Assembly (NCBI GenBank): GCA_027579435.1
Contig: JANBPK010001208.1
Location: 1-64,000 of the forward strand
From: Candolleomyces eurysporus
Taxonomy: Eukaryota; Basidiomycota; Agaricomycetes; Agaricales; Psathyrellaceae
Direction of reading: 5' to 3'
Length of the DNA: 64,000 nt
Shown here: piece after piece, positions 33,446-44,574 of the stretch
Layout of the letters: every line of letters begins with the position of its first letter
Numbering within the stretch: the first letter of the stretch is position 1
Notes under the pieces: generated by a model
What the model was told of the DNA's origin: nothing
What the model saw: the letters and a program-made list of their open reading frames with translations, nothing else
Databases searched by the model: none
Made by a program: the position numbers and the translations under genes

Positions 33446-35637
33446 ATGTCTCCTTCGACGAGCAGCGACGGGAAGAGACCTCAAGAAGCAGCCGATGCCG
33501 CTCTCCTTCACCTCCCGCACGAACTCCTCTTCGAAATCATTTCCCTTCTATCCTCAACTACGGACCTGCTCTCCCTCGCCTTAACATGCTCTTCTCTATA
33601 CTCGCACGTCGTACCGTATCATACCGAGTACCGGATACTCCGCATCCGCACCCTCCATCCAACATTATTCGCTCACCTCGCTCGCCGCACCGATCTCTCC
33701 AGGAACATCAGGGAGGTTCATATCAGCGAGAAGCATAACTACACGAGGGGCGACCGCATGCCACGGAGCCTTGTCGACCTCAAGCTCGATGGAGACCCTA
33801 GACTCAACGGCAGTGGGATCCCCGGCACCGACGGAGAGCGACTCAAGGCCCTCAATGTGTGCAAAGCCCTTCGATGCATGACTCGCCTGGAAAGCTTCAC
33901 CTGGGAGTGGAACGGGGTATACACCACGGAGCAAACCCACGGTCATTACGGAAGTGCGAGGAAGAGGGTAGTAATCAATCCGATGAGCGAGTCCCGGTTT
34001 GAGGATGCCATCCTCGCAGAAGTTGCACGGAAGCCGACTGTGAAGGAGTTCGGGATCAGTGGACCGTTTGGGATGCATGTGAACGGGCCGTCTGCGGATA
34101 ACAAGTTCGAATATCCTGTGAGTCTCCTCCCTATGTCCAGTCAAAACGTAGCGCTAATACCAATTCCTAGGTATGGCACGTCTCCAATCTCACCTCTCTT
34201 CACCTTACTGGTGATACCTTCCTCCGAACGGGCAACATCTTACCGCTATGCATCATGCTCTCGCGCTCTCCGAACCTCGAATGCCTGACCATGCCCCTCG
34301 AATTCAAGCACCTCTCTATTCTTCTCCTCCCCAATCTCAAACGCGTCAATCTTCCTCTACTCTCTGGCTCCTCCACCAACGTTGACGAATCAGCTCGTGT
34401 CTTCGTTGAAAACCACCCAGGCATTGAAGAGTTGTCATGGTACCCTATAGGCACTCCACGCCTGGGCAGGGGTGTGCTACCCAGGCTGAGAAAGCTGAGG
34501 GGTAACATGGGGCTTATGAGGGCGCTGGCGGAAAGCGATGATCAAGAGGAAGTGCAGTTGACCCAGCCTGCAATTGTACCTGCCATAGCGACGCCAAGTT
34601 CTCGGCCATCGACCTCAGGGCTTTTGTCCACCGGCCCACGCAAGAAGAACAAACGGCTGAGTGTCATTCCCGAGGCCGAAGAGGCAGAACCAGAAGATGC
34701 TGAAGACGATGTGGACGAAGATGAGGATGGAGAGGCAACGCCTCCAGCCCCGTCTCCTGTTCCACTTCCTGAAGACGATGAACCACCTTCTCCCTCCTCC
34801 CCGTCGGCGCAGTACGCGCCTTACCCTGAAGCCTCTCCTTCATCTCCGCAGCTGGCTCTCCCGATGATAACTATATCGGCACCCCCATCCACACCCACCT
34901 CCCTTCAACTCCCCTCGTCCTCCCCATCCCGTTTGCTCCGACCACTAGAATCTCTGGACATTCAAGGCTTGTCTGCGTCCGCGTTGCTCTCACTAGGTCC
35001 CAAGTTCATGGACCGAACAGCTCTGCGCGAGCTACTCATACTCAACCTCAGTTCGCCGGACGAATTGCGCGACGTCGCTCAAGTGTTCAAAGAAGTGCGA
35101 TGGGTCCACATCCCAGGAGCTTACTTGCCGCAGGAAGACCAATCCCCACATCCTATCTCGCTTTCCGTGGACGAAATCGTCGAGATCTTGCCCATGTTCG
35201 AACAACTGGAGGTCGTTCGAGGAAATGCTTTGTGGAGGGCTGCGAGGAACGCTGTAGCGGACGGCGAGATGGCGGATGAAGCTGACGAGAACCAGGTTAA
35301 GAATAAAGTCCATGAGGTGCTCGGTGTATTGGCGAGAGTGTGTCCGGGACTCAAGGAGGTGGATCATTGTGATTGGTATGAGAGGAGAAGTGGGTATAAG
35401 CGGGTTGTGGTGCAGAGGACGCTGGTCGAAATGCCGAAGGTGGTGTCCGAGTCGGATTCTGTGAGAGTGCATATGGAAGATGGGGAACAGGATGTGGAGG
35501 AGGTGGAGGTTGTCTCGTATAGTGTTAGGAAGCCTGTTGCGAGGTGAGTATTTGTGTTTTGGCTCCCTGGATCCTGGAACTGATCTGTAAATTTGTTTAG
35601 GGAGTATTTCGACATTTTTGACGGGGCTTTCAATTAG
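33446..35637 (+). CDS. F-box protein, LRR-like, with acidic low-complexity insert
   Basis: Three exons (33446-34117, 34171-35543, 35601-35637) give 693 residues. Residues about 22-70 are an F-box (LLHLPHELLFEIISLLSS, LLSLALTCSSLYSHV). Leucine-rich strands follow (MTRLESFTWEWNG, LTSLHLTGDTFLRTGN, LPNLKRVNLPLLSG). Residues about 375-470 are acidic and Pro/Ser-rich (EDAEDDVDEDEDGE), then more LRR-like text follows (PLESLDIQGLSASALLSLG). The last 37-nt exon adds EYFDIFDGAFN and the stop; reading through the intron would stop at 35547. A role as an SCF ubiquitin-ligase adaptor is inferred from the F-box. It is not a close relative of copies A-D. Confidence 0.8.
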
Positions 35638-36217
35638 TCGTTGTGGGCTGGCCCACCNTTTTTTTTTCCTCGTGTCTGGAACCCAACCACTTTCTATATG
35701 GCTCTGTCTCTAGTATACGGAAGAGTCAGACCATCTCCAGCTGGTAGTCTGGGTGGTTTTGCATGGCCTCGGAAGNTTTGTTTACAAAATTGATATCTCT
35801 CATGTACTCTAGATCTGTGTTGTATCAGTAGGTGGGGCGGAATTGTATGATCATGGACCTCCTTCGAGTTTGGCCTGGCGAGAGAAAGCGTGCGGCAAGG
35901 CTGCCAGTATGTAGCGCTTATTGGCTTTGTCACTAGCAGCCTCTTGCGGCTCGGTCCAGTCAAGCAAATCAAAGGGTTGCTCATGGAAGCTCTACAAACT
36001 GGTCTGGGGTTTCTATAGAATTGTTTTTTGTTTTGAGTGAGAACGAGTGAGAACGCAGGTAAATTGTCTCTATGATTCAGTATAAACTTGGTATAGAGCG
36101 TGAATGGCACAGTACTTGCCCGATCGGGTCGTTGATCAGAGGATTCAGAGATGATGAGCGCCTTGATCCTCGCTTGTTCTTCATCCACCACCATCTGGGA
36201 CGAACTCGCCCTTTGCA
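35638..36217. other. Intergenic
   Basis: No gene recognised. Two undetermined bases beside T runs lie at about 35658 and 35776. The right end is the promoter of the HD-domain gene. Confidence 0.5.
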
Positions 36218-37388
36218 ATGGACCCCGCTGAGTCCCATAAGCCCCAAAGAACCTTTCCTCCTCTGTATAAAGGGACTGGAAATGAAGGCCAGGATCGTCT
36301 GGCGTTCATTCATATACTGGAGCGGCTGAAGGTGAGGATGATCTGTCCGGGTACTACCACTTGAAAGCTTACGTCCGCGCTTCTTGCATTTTAGACTCAA
36401 AAACGAACGGGATGGGTCAACTATAAGGTCTAACTTTTGATCGAACTTCCAAGTTTTCGAATGAATGAATGAAGATTGGCAATATAGGTTCCCAACCCGG
36501 AAAGGTACGTGCGGTCGATATGGGCCCTCTCATTGATTACGAACTCACGACTTGCACGCAGTATATCTGACCACATGTACCGCATGGCCATCCTGTCCAT
36601 GCTCACTACAGACCAATCGCTTGACGTATCCAAGTTGGTGTGCTTCCTTCTGCTCCTGGAACCAAAAAAACTCAAGCTTCAGGACCCGTCTTCTTTCCAA
36701 ATCGTGGTAGGTGCGTGATGATGGCCCTTGTACACGACCTCGCCGAAGCTCAGGTCGGAGATATCACGCCTCACGAGAATTTTACCAAGGAGGAGAAGCA
36801 CCGTTTGGAACAGGTATGTTCACTCGATGGTCCGTAGTCACAACACTGACATGCACAATATCGCAGGAGGCGATGAACAACTTTGTTCATACGATGCTTC
36901 ATAACAGTCCTGCAGCCCAGCGTATTGAAGCCCTCTGGCGTGTACGCTTTCTAGAAACTCCTTTGCGATATTCGAGTCTTACATGACGATGATTGATCCA
37001 AATTTCAGGAATATGAAGCAGGGGAGACACCTGAAGCAAAGTTTGTCAAAGGTGTTCAACTTTGAGTTTCTCAAATCCCGCGGTCATTAACCAGTTGTTT
37101 ATATGTACCGCCGCTCGACGATAATCTAGACCTAGATCGATTCGAAATGGCCTCTCAAGGTAAGCATTCTCATACATCCTGCACGCTGGTACCTTGACTA
37201 AACCAATGGAACATCTAGCACTGGAATACGAACGTAATCATGGTATTTCCACCCTGCAGCCGTTCTTCGACAACAGCATCCCGCGTGTACGACATCCAGA
37301 AGTACAAGCCTGGGGTAAAGACTTGATGAAAGAACGGGAAATTCTCCAACAATCCCAAGCGAACACTAGCACATCAGGACAATTATAA
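36218..37388 (+). CDS. HD-domain 5'-deoxynucleotidase, HDDC2 / yeast YGK1 type
   Basis: Built from nine short exons starting at 36218. Family members are metal-dependent phosphohydrolases that remove the 5'-phosphate from deoxynucleoside monophosphates. Visible in order: [19 protein letters not shown] (the family lead-in), [14 protein letters not shown] (first metal-binding His), [18 protein letters not shown] (the HD pair), and [15 protein letters not shown] (distal metal-binding Asp). The C-terminus is [12 protein letters not shown] plus a short Ser/Thr tail, stop at 37386-37388. Exons include a 33-nt and a 17-nt exon (36395-36427, 36488-36504), so no single open frame covers the gene. Length, about 215 residues, fits the family. 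It is convergent with ADE16/17, with a spacer of about 140 bp. Confidence 0.88.
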
Positions 37389-37527
37389 TTCCATTCATTG
37401 CACACTCGTCTGATAATACCAAATAAAGTACAACATTTTTTAGATTCTTCTTCGTTCACCTCCGAGCAATTCACTGTTCCGTTCTTTTTCCCATTCCAGT
37501 CTCAAACTCTCACCGAGACCTCGATTT

Positions 37528-39698
37528 TTAGTGGTGGAAGAGCCGCAAAGAAGTATGGGCGAACACAATCCCGTGCTCATCTGCCGCCTTGATGCACTCC
37601 GCATCCATGACGCTTCCATTAGGCGCAGCAAGATACTTGACTCCACTCTTCCTAGCGCGGTGAACATTATCAGGGAAGGGGAAGAACGCGTCACTCGAGC
37701 ATGCGACGCCATCCAACTTGGCTGCCCACTCCTTCTTTTGCTCTTCGGTCAAAGCCTGGACGGGGCCTTCAAACAAGCTCTCCCAGTGAGCCTTTTCCCC
37801 ACCCTCCAAAACCTCTCCGCTGACGTAGAGATCGATGGCGTTGGCCTTCTCAGCTCGCTTGACTCCCTTCTTGAAAGGAAGAGCAAGGACTTGAGGGTGG
37901 TGGCGGAGCCACCAGAGGTCAGCCTTGCCACCGGCGAGACGGGTGCAGTGAATACGGGATTGTTGGCCTGCGCCGATACCGATAATGGAACCGTGGAATG
38001 CGTAGGCGACGCTGTTGGACTGAGTGTACTTCAAAGCGAGGGTTGCGACGATCAGGTCGGTGATGGCCTCTTGAGGAAGCTAAAGCGGGAAATCTCATGA
38101 GTGAACACAGATGCGGACTATGTACGGACGACTGACCTCCTTATTCTTGGTGACGAGGTTTTCGAACAGCTTCGCATCAATCTTGGAGTCGTTTCGTCGT
38201 TGTTGAAGAGTTACACCATAAACCTGCTTGGTCTCAACGGCGGGTGGCTCGTAGGTGGGATCGATCTTGTAGGAACAATTAGTTTCCTTACACCGCCAAT
38301 TTCGAAAGTAAGTTCATACCTCGAGAACACAGTACTTGCCACCCTTCTTCTTCTTAAGAACCTCGAGGGCTGCTTCGGAGTATCCAGGAGCGATAATGCC
38401 GTCGGAAACCTCACGAGAGATAATGCGGGCAGTGGCCAAGTCGCAAGGTGCAGAGAGAGCAACGAAGTCACCGAAGGAAGACATCCGATCAGCCCCTAGA
38501 ATTCAATGAGGTCAGACTACTGCAACAATGTGATACAAGAGAATACACACCTCGTGCACGAGCGTAAGCGGAAGCCAATGGAGTCAAGGGCTCCTTCAGA
38601 TCATCAACGCCGTAGACTGCTTTCTCGGTTTCGCTGAGCTCGACACCAACAGCTGCGCCGGCTGGGGAGACGTGCTTGAAAGAGGCGGCGGCGGGGAGTC
38701 CAAGAGCGCCTTGGAGCTCCTTAACGAGAGCGTAAGAGTTCAAGGCATCAAGGAGATTGATGTAACCGGGCGAGCCGCAGAGAGCTGATGAATGCGAGTC
38801 AGGATTTCTGCTCAATATAACAAGTTGATGTTTACTCACCCTTGAAAGGAAGCTTGCCCTCGGTGACATAAGCCTGAGCAGGCTTCTGGTGAGGGTTAGC
38901 ACCATATCGGAGGGCAATTCTCTGAACGGGTCCGGCGAGTTTGTCCTCTGGCAAGTCTCCAGAAGCGTACTGTTCCCTGAAGTATCCGCTAATAGCTTCG
39001 TCGTACTTTGCGGTCATTTCGAAAGCCTTCAAAGCGAGCTTGCTTCGAATATTCTGGCTCACGTTGCCCTGGCCTTGCTTCCAGGACTCCAGGAACTCCT
39101 GGTAGTCGTTGGGATCGGAGAGCACTGAAACGCGGGCATGGTTCTTGGCTGCTGCCCGGAGAAGGGTAACACCACCGATGTCGACTTCCTCAACTGCGTC
39201 AGCGAGCGTGCAGTTGGGTTTCGAGATTGTCTCGGTAAATGGATACAAGTTGCAGACAACGATGGAAATGGGTGAGATGGACTGAGCTTGGAGGTCTTGT
39301 TGATCAGAAGGAATATCTCTGGCAAGAATGCCTAAACACAAACAGTCAGATTTGGGATAAATATTCGTTAGTTGAAACATACCTCCGTGAACAGCCGGAT
39401 GCAGAGTCTTGACTCTTCCTCCAAGCATCTCAGGTGCTTTGGTAATATCGGCAACATCTCTATCGTACTTTTGTTTAGCCAGCGCCTTATCGAACAACTA
39501 AAACTTACCCTATCGGTATCCCAGCCTCTCTGATCTTCTTAGCTGTTCCGCCTGACCCAAGCAAGCGAACTCCGGCATCATGGAGACCTTGGGCGAGCTC
39601 CAACAAGCCAGATTTGTCGTACACAGACAGCAGAGCTACATCGATGTTAGAACTATCACGGGAATTTGAAAACGCTTCGTACCAATAGGCTGTGACAT
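37528..39698 (-). CDS. ADE17: Bifunctional AICAR transformylase / IMP cyclohydrolase
   Basis: Catalyses the last two steps of de novo purine synthesis, AICAR to FAICAR to IMP, in the cytosol. The gene starts at 39698 with a 16-nt exon (MSQPI), splicing to [18 protein letters not shown]. The MGS-like cyclohydrolase domain shows [35 protein letters not shown] and [18 protein letters not shown]. The transformylase domain shows [23 protein letters not shown] (the catalytic Lys-His pair) and, near the end, [18 protein letters not shown] and [12 protein letters not shown]. About eight exons give roughly 590-600 residues, the usual length. The yeast paralogues are ADE16 and ADE17; one gene probably serves here. 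Confidence 0.96.
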
Positions 39699-40026
39699 TG
39701 GGGTGCAAGTCGAAGGTAGGGAGTCCTTGAAAATCTGTTCGATCTGCTATTTCGTCCGATCGAAAAATGCGATAAGATTAGATCGACCGGTCGGCCGAAG
39801 ACATATGTCGTCATGATTGTCCAATGGACTTTATATGAAGTCCCCTTGATTCGGTGATTTTAACATTGCTACTCGCCGCCTGGCATCCTTAAATTCTCAA
39901 CGACTTCATAATGATTCGTTCATAAGAAAAATGCAAGCCCAATAAAATCCTCTCAAAACTTCGTTTGTCATTCTAGACGCGTCTAACTACTACATCGAAC
40001 CAAGCGACATATAGGCTATTCACCGT
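39699..40026. other. Intergenic
   Basis: Promoter of ADE17 and 3' flank of the repeat-exon secreted-protein gene. No gene recognised. Confidence 0.5.
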
Positions 40027-40783
40027 CTAAGGCTTCCTCGTGGCCTTCTTAGCGGCTTCATGGGCACGCTGAGCAGGTGAGGGACCAGGACGGTTGATGG
40101 ACTTGGCCGCTTTGAGCTTGCGGTCAGCAGAGTTGATGAGGGCGGGAGCATTGGAATAGACGTATTCGCCAGCGTCCTTGGCGAACTTCTTCGCCGCCTT
40201 CGCTGCTTTGTCCGCGCGAACCTCAAGGTAGTCATCGATGTCCTGGAAGGAGAACAATCAGAACTCANAAACTCGGTGATGGAGATATGAAAAAATCACT
40301 GACCAAGAACTCTCGCTTGCCCTTCTTCACGCGGCCTCGTGAGCACGCTGAGCCGGGGAAGGACCAGGAGGGTTGACAGACTTGGCNGCTTTGAGCTTGC
40401 GGTCAGCNAGAGTTGATGAGGGCGGGGGCGTTGGANTAGATGTGTTCGCCAACGGCTTTTGCCGCTTTCGCTGCCTTTTCTGCGCGAACTTCAAGGTAGT
40501 CGTCGAAATCCTGGAAAGAGAAAGATGAGCACACACAAAATTGTTATAAAAATAACAGGGTACTTACCAAAAACTCTCGCTTGCCCTTCTTTACGGCTTC
40601 GTGGGCACGCTGAGCAGGGGAAGGACCAGGAGGGTTGAGAGACTTGGCAGCTTTGAGCTTGCGGTCAGCAGAGTTGATGAGGGCGGGAGCGTTAGAATAG
40701 ACATATTCGCCAGCGTCCTTGGCAAACTTCTTCGCCGCCTTCGCTGCTTTATCCGCACGAGCTTCGAGATAGTCGTCGGCGTC
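40027..40783 (-). repeat. Tandem array of three exon-plus-intron units
   Basis: Three units of about 216 bp of coding sequence, each with its own flanking intron, lie head to tail. Exons are far more alike than the introns between them. Several N bases (40268, 40387, 40408, 40436) sit here, as expected where reads from similar units were collapsed. Confidence 0.85.
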
Positions 40784-41113
40784 CTGGGAAGAGCATTGTC
40801 AGCACGTGCACCTCCGCTGTAGCTAAAAAACGTATACTGACCAAGAGCTCCCGGAAGGTCAGATCTTCCTCTACGTCCAAAAAGTCCCTGGCGTCGAGCT
40901 CTTCATCGTAATATCGAGCCCAAACGTCCTCAATTTCGGTATCCTATTGGTGAAATCGAGTGTAGTTAGTTAGTGTCTCGAGCAAGACTAACGCATTACA
41001 CTCACCACAAATTCCCGGACTTCGAGGTCAGTGTCACGGGGAATCGGGGTTGCGTTGACGAGGCCGTTGGCAACGAGAACAGCAAGAACAGCGAAAGAGG
41101 GGGTGAACTTCAT
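40027..41113 (-). CDS. Secreted protein of three tandem exon-repeats with dibasic ends
   Basis: Five exons: 41006-41113, 40842-40943, 40568-40783, 40304-40510 and 40027-40242, all in phase 0. Exon 1 encodes a signal peptide (MKFTPSFAVLAVLVANGLVNA) and IPR. Exon 2 is acidic (VWARYYDEELDARDFLDVEE). Exons 3-5 are near-identical ~72-codon units: DxDDYLEVRADKAAKAAKK, EYVYSNAPALINSADRKLKA, PPGPSPAQRAHEA, then KKGKREFL at the splice site. Units therefore end in Lys-Arg, a Kex2-type processing site. The Ala/Lys-rich part should form an amphipathic basic helix. Unit 2 lacks four residues and is disturbed in this sequence: the N at 40408 is an extra base, and two extra bases (GC) near 40331 break the frame. 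Together these explain the observed 207 bp against 204 expected. Function unknown. Confidence 0.82.
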
Positions 41114-43758
41114 GATGTCGAGTGATTAAAAATGAAGGATGAGTTGTTAGAGGATCTGAAGTGTGGGCTTGGTCGACCGGCGACTAGCTAGAGGAGAAGA
41201 TGTGGGGAGGACGTATCAAACGCTCTGAGGATCCAACAAGCATTCCTCCTCCCTTTTATCTCGTTTCTGGTCGGAGTTAGTATTTACCCAATGCCAAATA
41301 AATTTGGTGCTCACCACCATTTTTGGAGTCCTGAAGGGAGAGGAACGAAGGCTGGGCCGGTGTCCGATTGGACGCACATCTTGGTTGAAGGGTCCATCTC
41401 CTTTGATGAAACAGTGAGCGTAGCCGGTATCTTTGTCGCTAACTTGATTGATGAGTTGCAGCAAGGTTGCAGTGATGAACGATCTCCGATGCCGAGGAGA
41501 ATTATAGGAGTTTCATTGCTGGAAAATAGACTCACCATTACTTGGCTCTAAAACCTACGGACAGCTCTAAGCGTCGCTCAACGATGCGACGTAGTATCGC
41601 CACTACGTTGGGGTCAACTTCCACAGACTTTGGACCACTGTATACGCAATCTGCTTTTGGTCATCACAGTCACGGATGAAAGATGCTCACTGGCTTTCTC
41701 AGGGATACATCCGTGGCGAATGGTAACCGTGATGAAGAGAGGAGGGGGTGCTTCCGGCCATCGTTTTCCTCGCGTTTCCTTCGTAATTTTCATGCAGCAG
41801 AGATCTTTTGGAGTAACGAGGATCCGGTTGCAGTGTTTCCATCACAAAGAGTAACTGGCCGAGCATCTCCGGAACTTCTAGTCAAGTGAGCTTTCCACTA
41901 TTTTTTGACAATTTACGGGTGGTTTCGGGGCGAATTTCTCCTTCGATGAAGTTGATATGATGTACCCAAGCTGTTGGATGAAACGAGCTGCCTTTGCCAC
42001 TGTCATGCGCCAGAGCTTGGCATCCGAGTGTTTCGAAGAAACCCTGTGGCGAGACAGGAGAGCACGTCCTAGGCGAGAGCCCAGATGGTACAATTTTCCG
42101 ATGTTCGGCCAGGTCAAAGAATGAGCCAAAAATACGGTCGTGTGATGATAACTCAACCTGAGAGCACCGTCGCGGTCGAACGAGTCGCCGCACTGACTCG
42201 GGGGCCGAATGTTTGTTCCAGGAGCTGTCGTGCACCTAACATTAGTACCCAGAGACAGTAGCTTTCGACAGCGGTAAGATCCTCACAGGAACTTCGATAC
42301 CAAGTGAGATGGGTTGTGGTCAACTGTGTGCTCCGAATTCCGAATGGGAGAGTAGCCGACACGACCCGAAATTTTCGTCGTGCCAGCCCGTCGATAAGGG
42401 TGCTACAAATCGAAGGGCGCATAATGCTTGCAGCCTTTGTGAAATTTCAGGTCTGAAGATCGATTCTGTGTTCCCCTGGGCTGAATAAAAGAATCGAGTG
42501 AGGCAGGAGGGCTTGTAGAGAAATTTGCAAGCTGGCGTCAAGCGATGATCGACCGGCATCATTGATCTGCACAGTGACATAATGATGGAGAAGCCCCAAA
42601 CTGGCACCATCATTGATCTAATACCATCTGGAACCTCCTAGCACGCGCGATAACGCGCCTTATGATTTACTGAACCCCTTTCAGCCAGAGGACCCTGATG
42701 GTGTTTCGAACACATATCATGTATGTGTTGTGTATGTGCCGAAAAAATGAATGGAATCTCTGGTAAATAGCTATGATATATCTTGCAAGGGAAAGGGAAG
42801 GGAGGACAGATTCAGATGCAGCTTGAGCTCTGTTCGAGTTGCCATTCCGACACTAAGCTTTCCGTTTCTTCGCGTCGGATCCTGGTGGCCGATAAAGTCT
42901 GGAGCCGAATCAAGGTTTCCAAGAGATTTTTTCTGACATTTCTCTGTGTGGTCCCAGCCGTATTTTTCTTGGTTTTCTCTCACTTTCGCATGTTTGAAAT
43001 GTCAGAGGTTACACCTCGGGTGCCGATCATCCGTTCGTTATGTGTCAATACCTTGATAATCAGTGCGAATCGAGGGGAAATTGAGCGATAAGTATAGTTG
43101 AATGGTCCCTTAGCGTGCTGCCAACTTGTTTCAAAGTCATCAAAATTTCCTACATGGCAATCATTGTGCCTTGCAAATTCCCTGTCGCAGTTAGATCCGG
43201 GGTTGATTATGTCGATTTCCTTCTGTTCTTTTCTCTGTTGCAAGCGCCGCGGGACGCGACCACATGCCATCCATGTTTCAAACATATTCCTTGGCAAATT
43301 CATGGGAGAAAGTCTTGGAGGTAATGAGTATTCTCTGCCGATTTTGAACACTCTGAACAGGACAGAGAAAGACTCTGGTGCGAGCATAGGACGTGATTCG
43401 GGACTCATTTCACCACATTTGCGTTCATATCATATCATCATCTCTCTGTGAAGCTGCCTGTTGATTCTCTCAACACGCCATTGACATGATTGTCACTGCA
43501 ACGGGCAGTGCGCCGGATGTGCTTCTGGCATCACTGCAGATCTAGAACTGATGTATACAGCAAGAGATTCTACTAATCAGCATACTCAGCGCGATCCCGA
43601 ATCGGCGAAATTGAGATGCAATGCATATAAAAGGACCTCACGAGCAATCTTAGTCCCTCGTCCGGAACCGTCTTCCCAATCACCCACTGTCCTCACAGTC
43701 AACTCTTGTCTCGCAGGTCGAGCATAACCTACCCATCTACCATATCCATTTCACTACA
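41114..43758. promoter_or_regulatory. Long divergent intergenic region between two related secreted-protein genes
   Basis: 2.6 kb separates the start codons of the repeat protein (minus, 41113) and the 139-residue secreted protein (plus, 43759). Open frames here are short, overlap on both strands and lack motifs, so I annotate no gene. On the minus strand GATAAAAGGG (41251-41260) lies about 140 bp before the repeat-protein start. The arrangement would allow shared regulation, which is inference. Confidence 0.45.
43626..43632 (+). promoter_or_regulatory. TATA box of the 43.8-kb secreted-protein gene
   Basis: TATAAAA lies about 130 bp upstream of the start codon at 43759, consistent with a transcription start near 43655 and a leader of roughly 100 nt. 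Confidence 0.5.
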
Positions 43759-44307
43759 ATGCGCTTCACTTTCTCCTCCGTTGTTGTTGCCCTCCTTGGC
43801 TCTGGCCTCTTGGTAAAGGCCTTCGAGGTGATCCGCACCCCGACCATCTACGACCTTCCCGCTGACAAAGGTTGAACTTCCAGGACTTTGAGTCCGTCTA
43901 CGAGAGAGATCTCGAGGTCGACGACGTCGCCCAGTACACTCGTGACCTCGAATTGGACGACGGAGCCTACTACGCTCGGTCCCTCGCCGTTGAGGAGTTC
44001 CTTTCCGAACTCACCACCCGTGAGCTCCTCGAGGTCCTCGAGACCAGCTTGGAAACCCTCGAGCACCGCGAGACAAGCAGGCGCCCTGGAGCCAGGCCTC
44101 CCGGGCCAAATGACGTTAAAGTGCCAAAGCATAGTTACACCCAGCAACAACTCGACGCCAACGAAAAGAAATTAGCTGAGCTCCGCAAGAAGGGTCAGGC
44201 CGGAATGTCCCAGGAAATGGTAAGTCATCTCTCTATATATCTCCCTCTTTCTTTCATTCGCCTGATGTATATTCTGCGATCTAAAAGTTCAGGATGGCGC
44301 AAATTAG
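43759..44307 (+). CDS. Small secreted protein, apparently related to the 40-kb repeat protein
   Basis: Three exons (43759-43827, 43884-44219, 44293-44307) give 139 residues. The first 21 residues (MRFTFSSVVVALLGSGLLVKA) are a signal peptide closely resembling that of the repeat protein across the divergent promoter. The mature half is acidic with a short internal repeat, YERDLEVDD, YTRDLELDD, YYARSLAVEE, then TTRELLEVLE, which parallels the acidic exon of the repeat protein. A Pro/Gly segment (RRPGARPPGPND) precedes a helical Gln/Lys-rich end. The last exon is only DGAN plus the stop. Coding exons use almost only C- or G-ending codons, suggesting high expression. No cysteines are seen. Function unknown; skipping the first intron gives a false stop at about 43875. 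Confidence 0.72.
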
Positions 44308-44574
44308 TCAGGCTCAGAGGAAGGTTGCGAAGAAGGGTGGCAGGCCGTAATCAGGTTCATTTTACTACGGGTTTGCAGTACATAAACGACGTCGTAGTTT
44401 TAATCGTTTTGGAATGGAGAATCGAGTTCGGTGATTGACGTGTGACATGATCTGCCTACCACCAGAAGTGCAGTGCTGAATAGATGGCGCTGTCTTTGAG
44501 TCGATCAGCTCTTTCGTATGAGTTTTTAGTATATCCGAGGACGAACCTGTCGTTGTGGAGGCCTTGAGGCTCAG

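Noticed and set aside
37531..38100. 189-codon plus-strand frame
   Set aside because: Exactly antisense to the conserved C-terminal exon of ADE17.
40027..40783. Regular repeats that could suggest a CRISPR-like or satellite array
   Set aside because: Units are ~216-bp coding exons separated by introns with splice sites in a eukaryotic gene.
41210..43450. Several 70-140-codon frames in the divergent intergenic region
   Set aside because: They overlap on both strands, lack motifs and signal peptides, and do not join through plausible splice sites.
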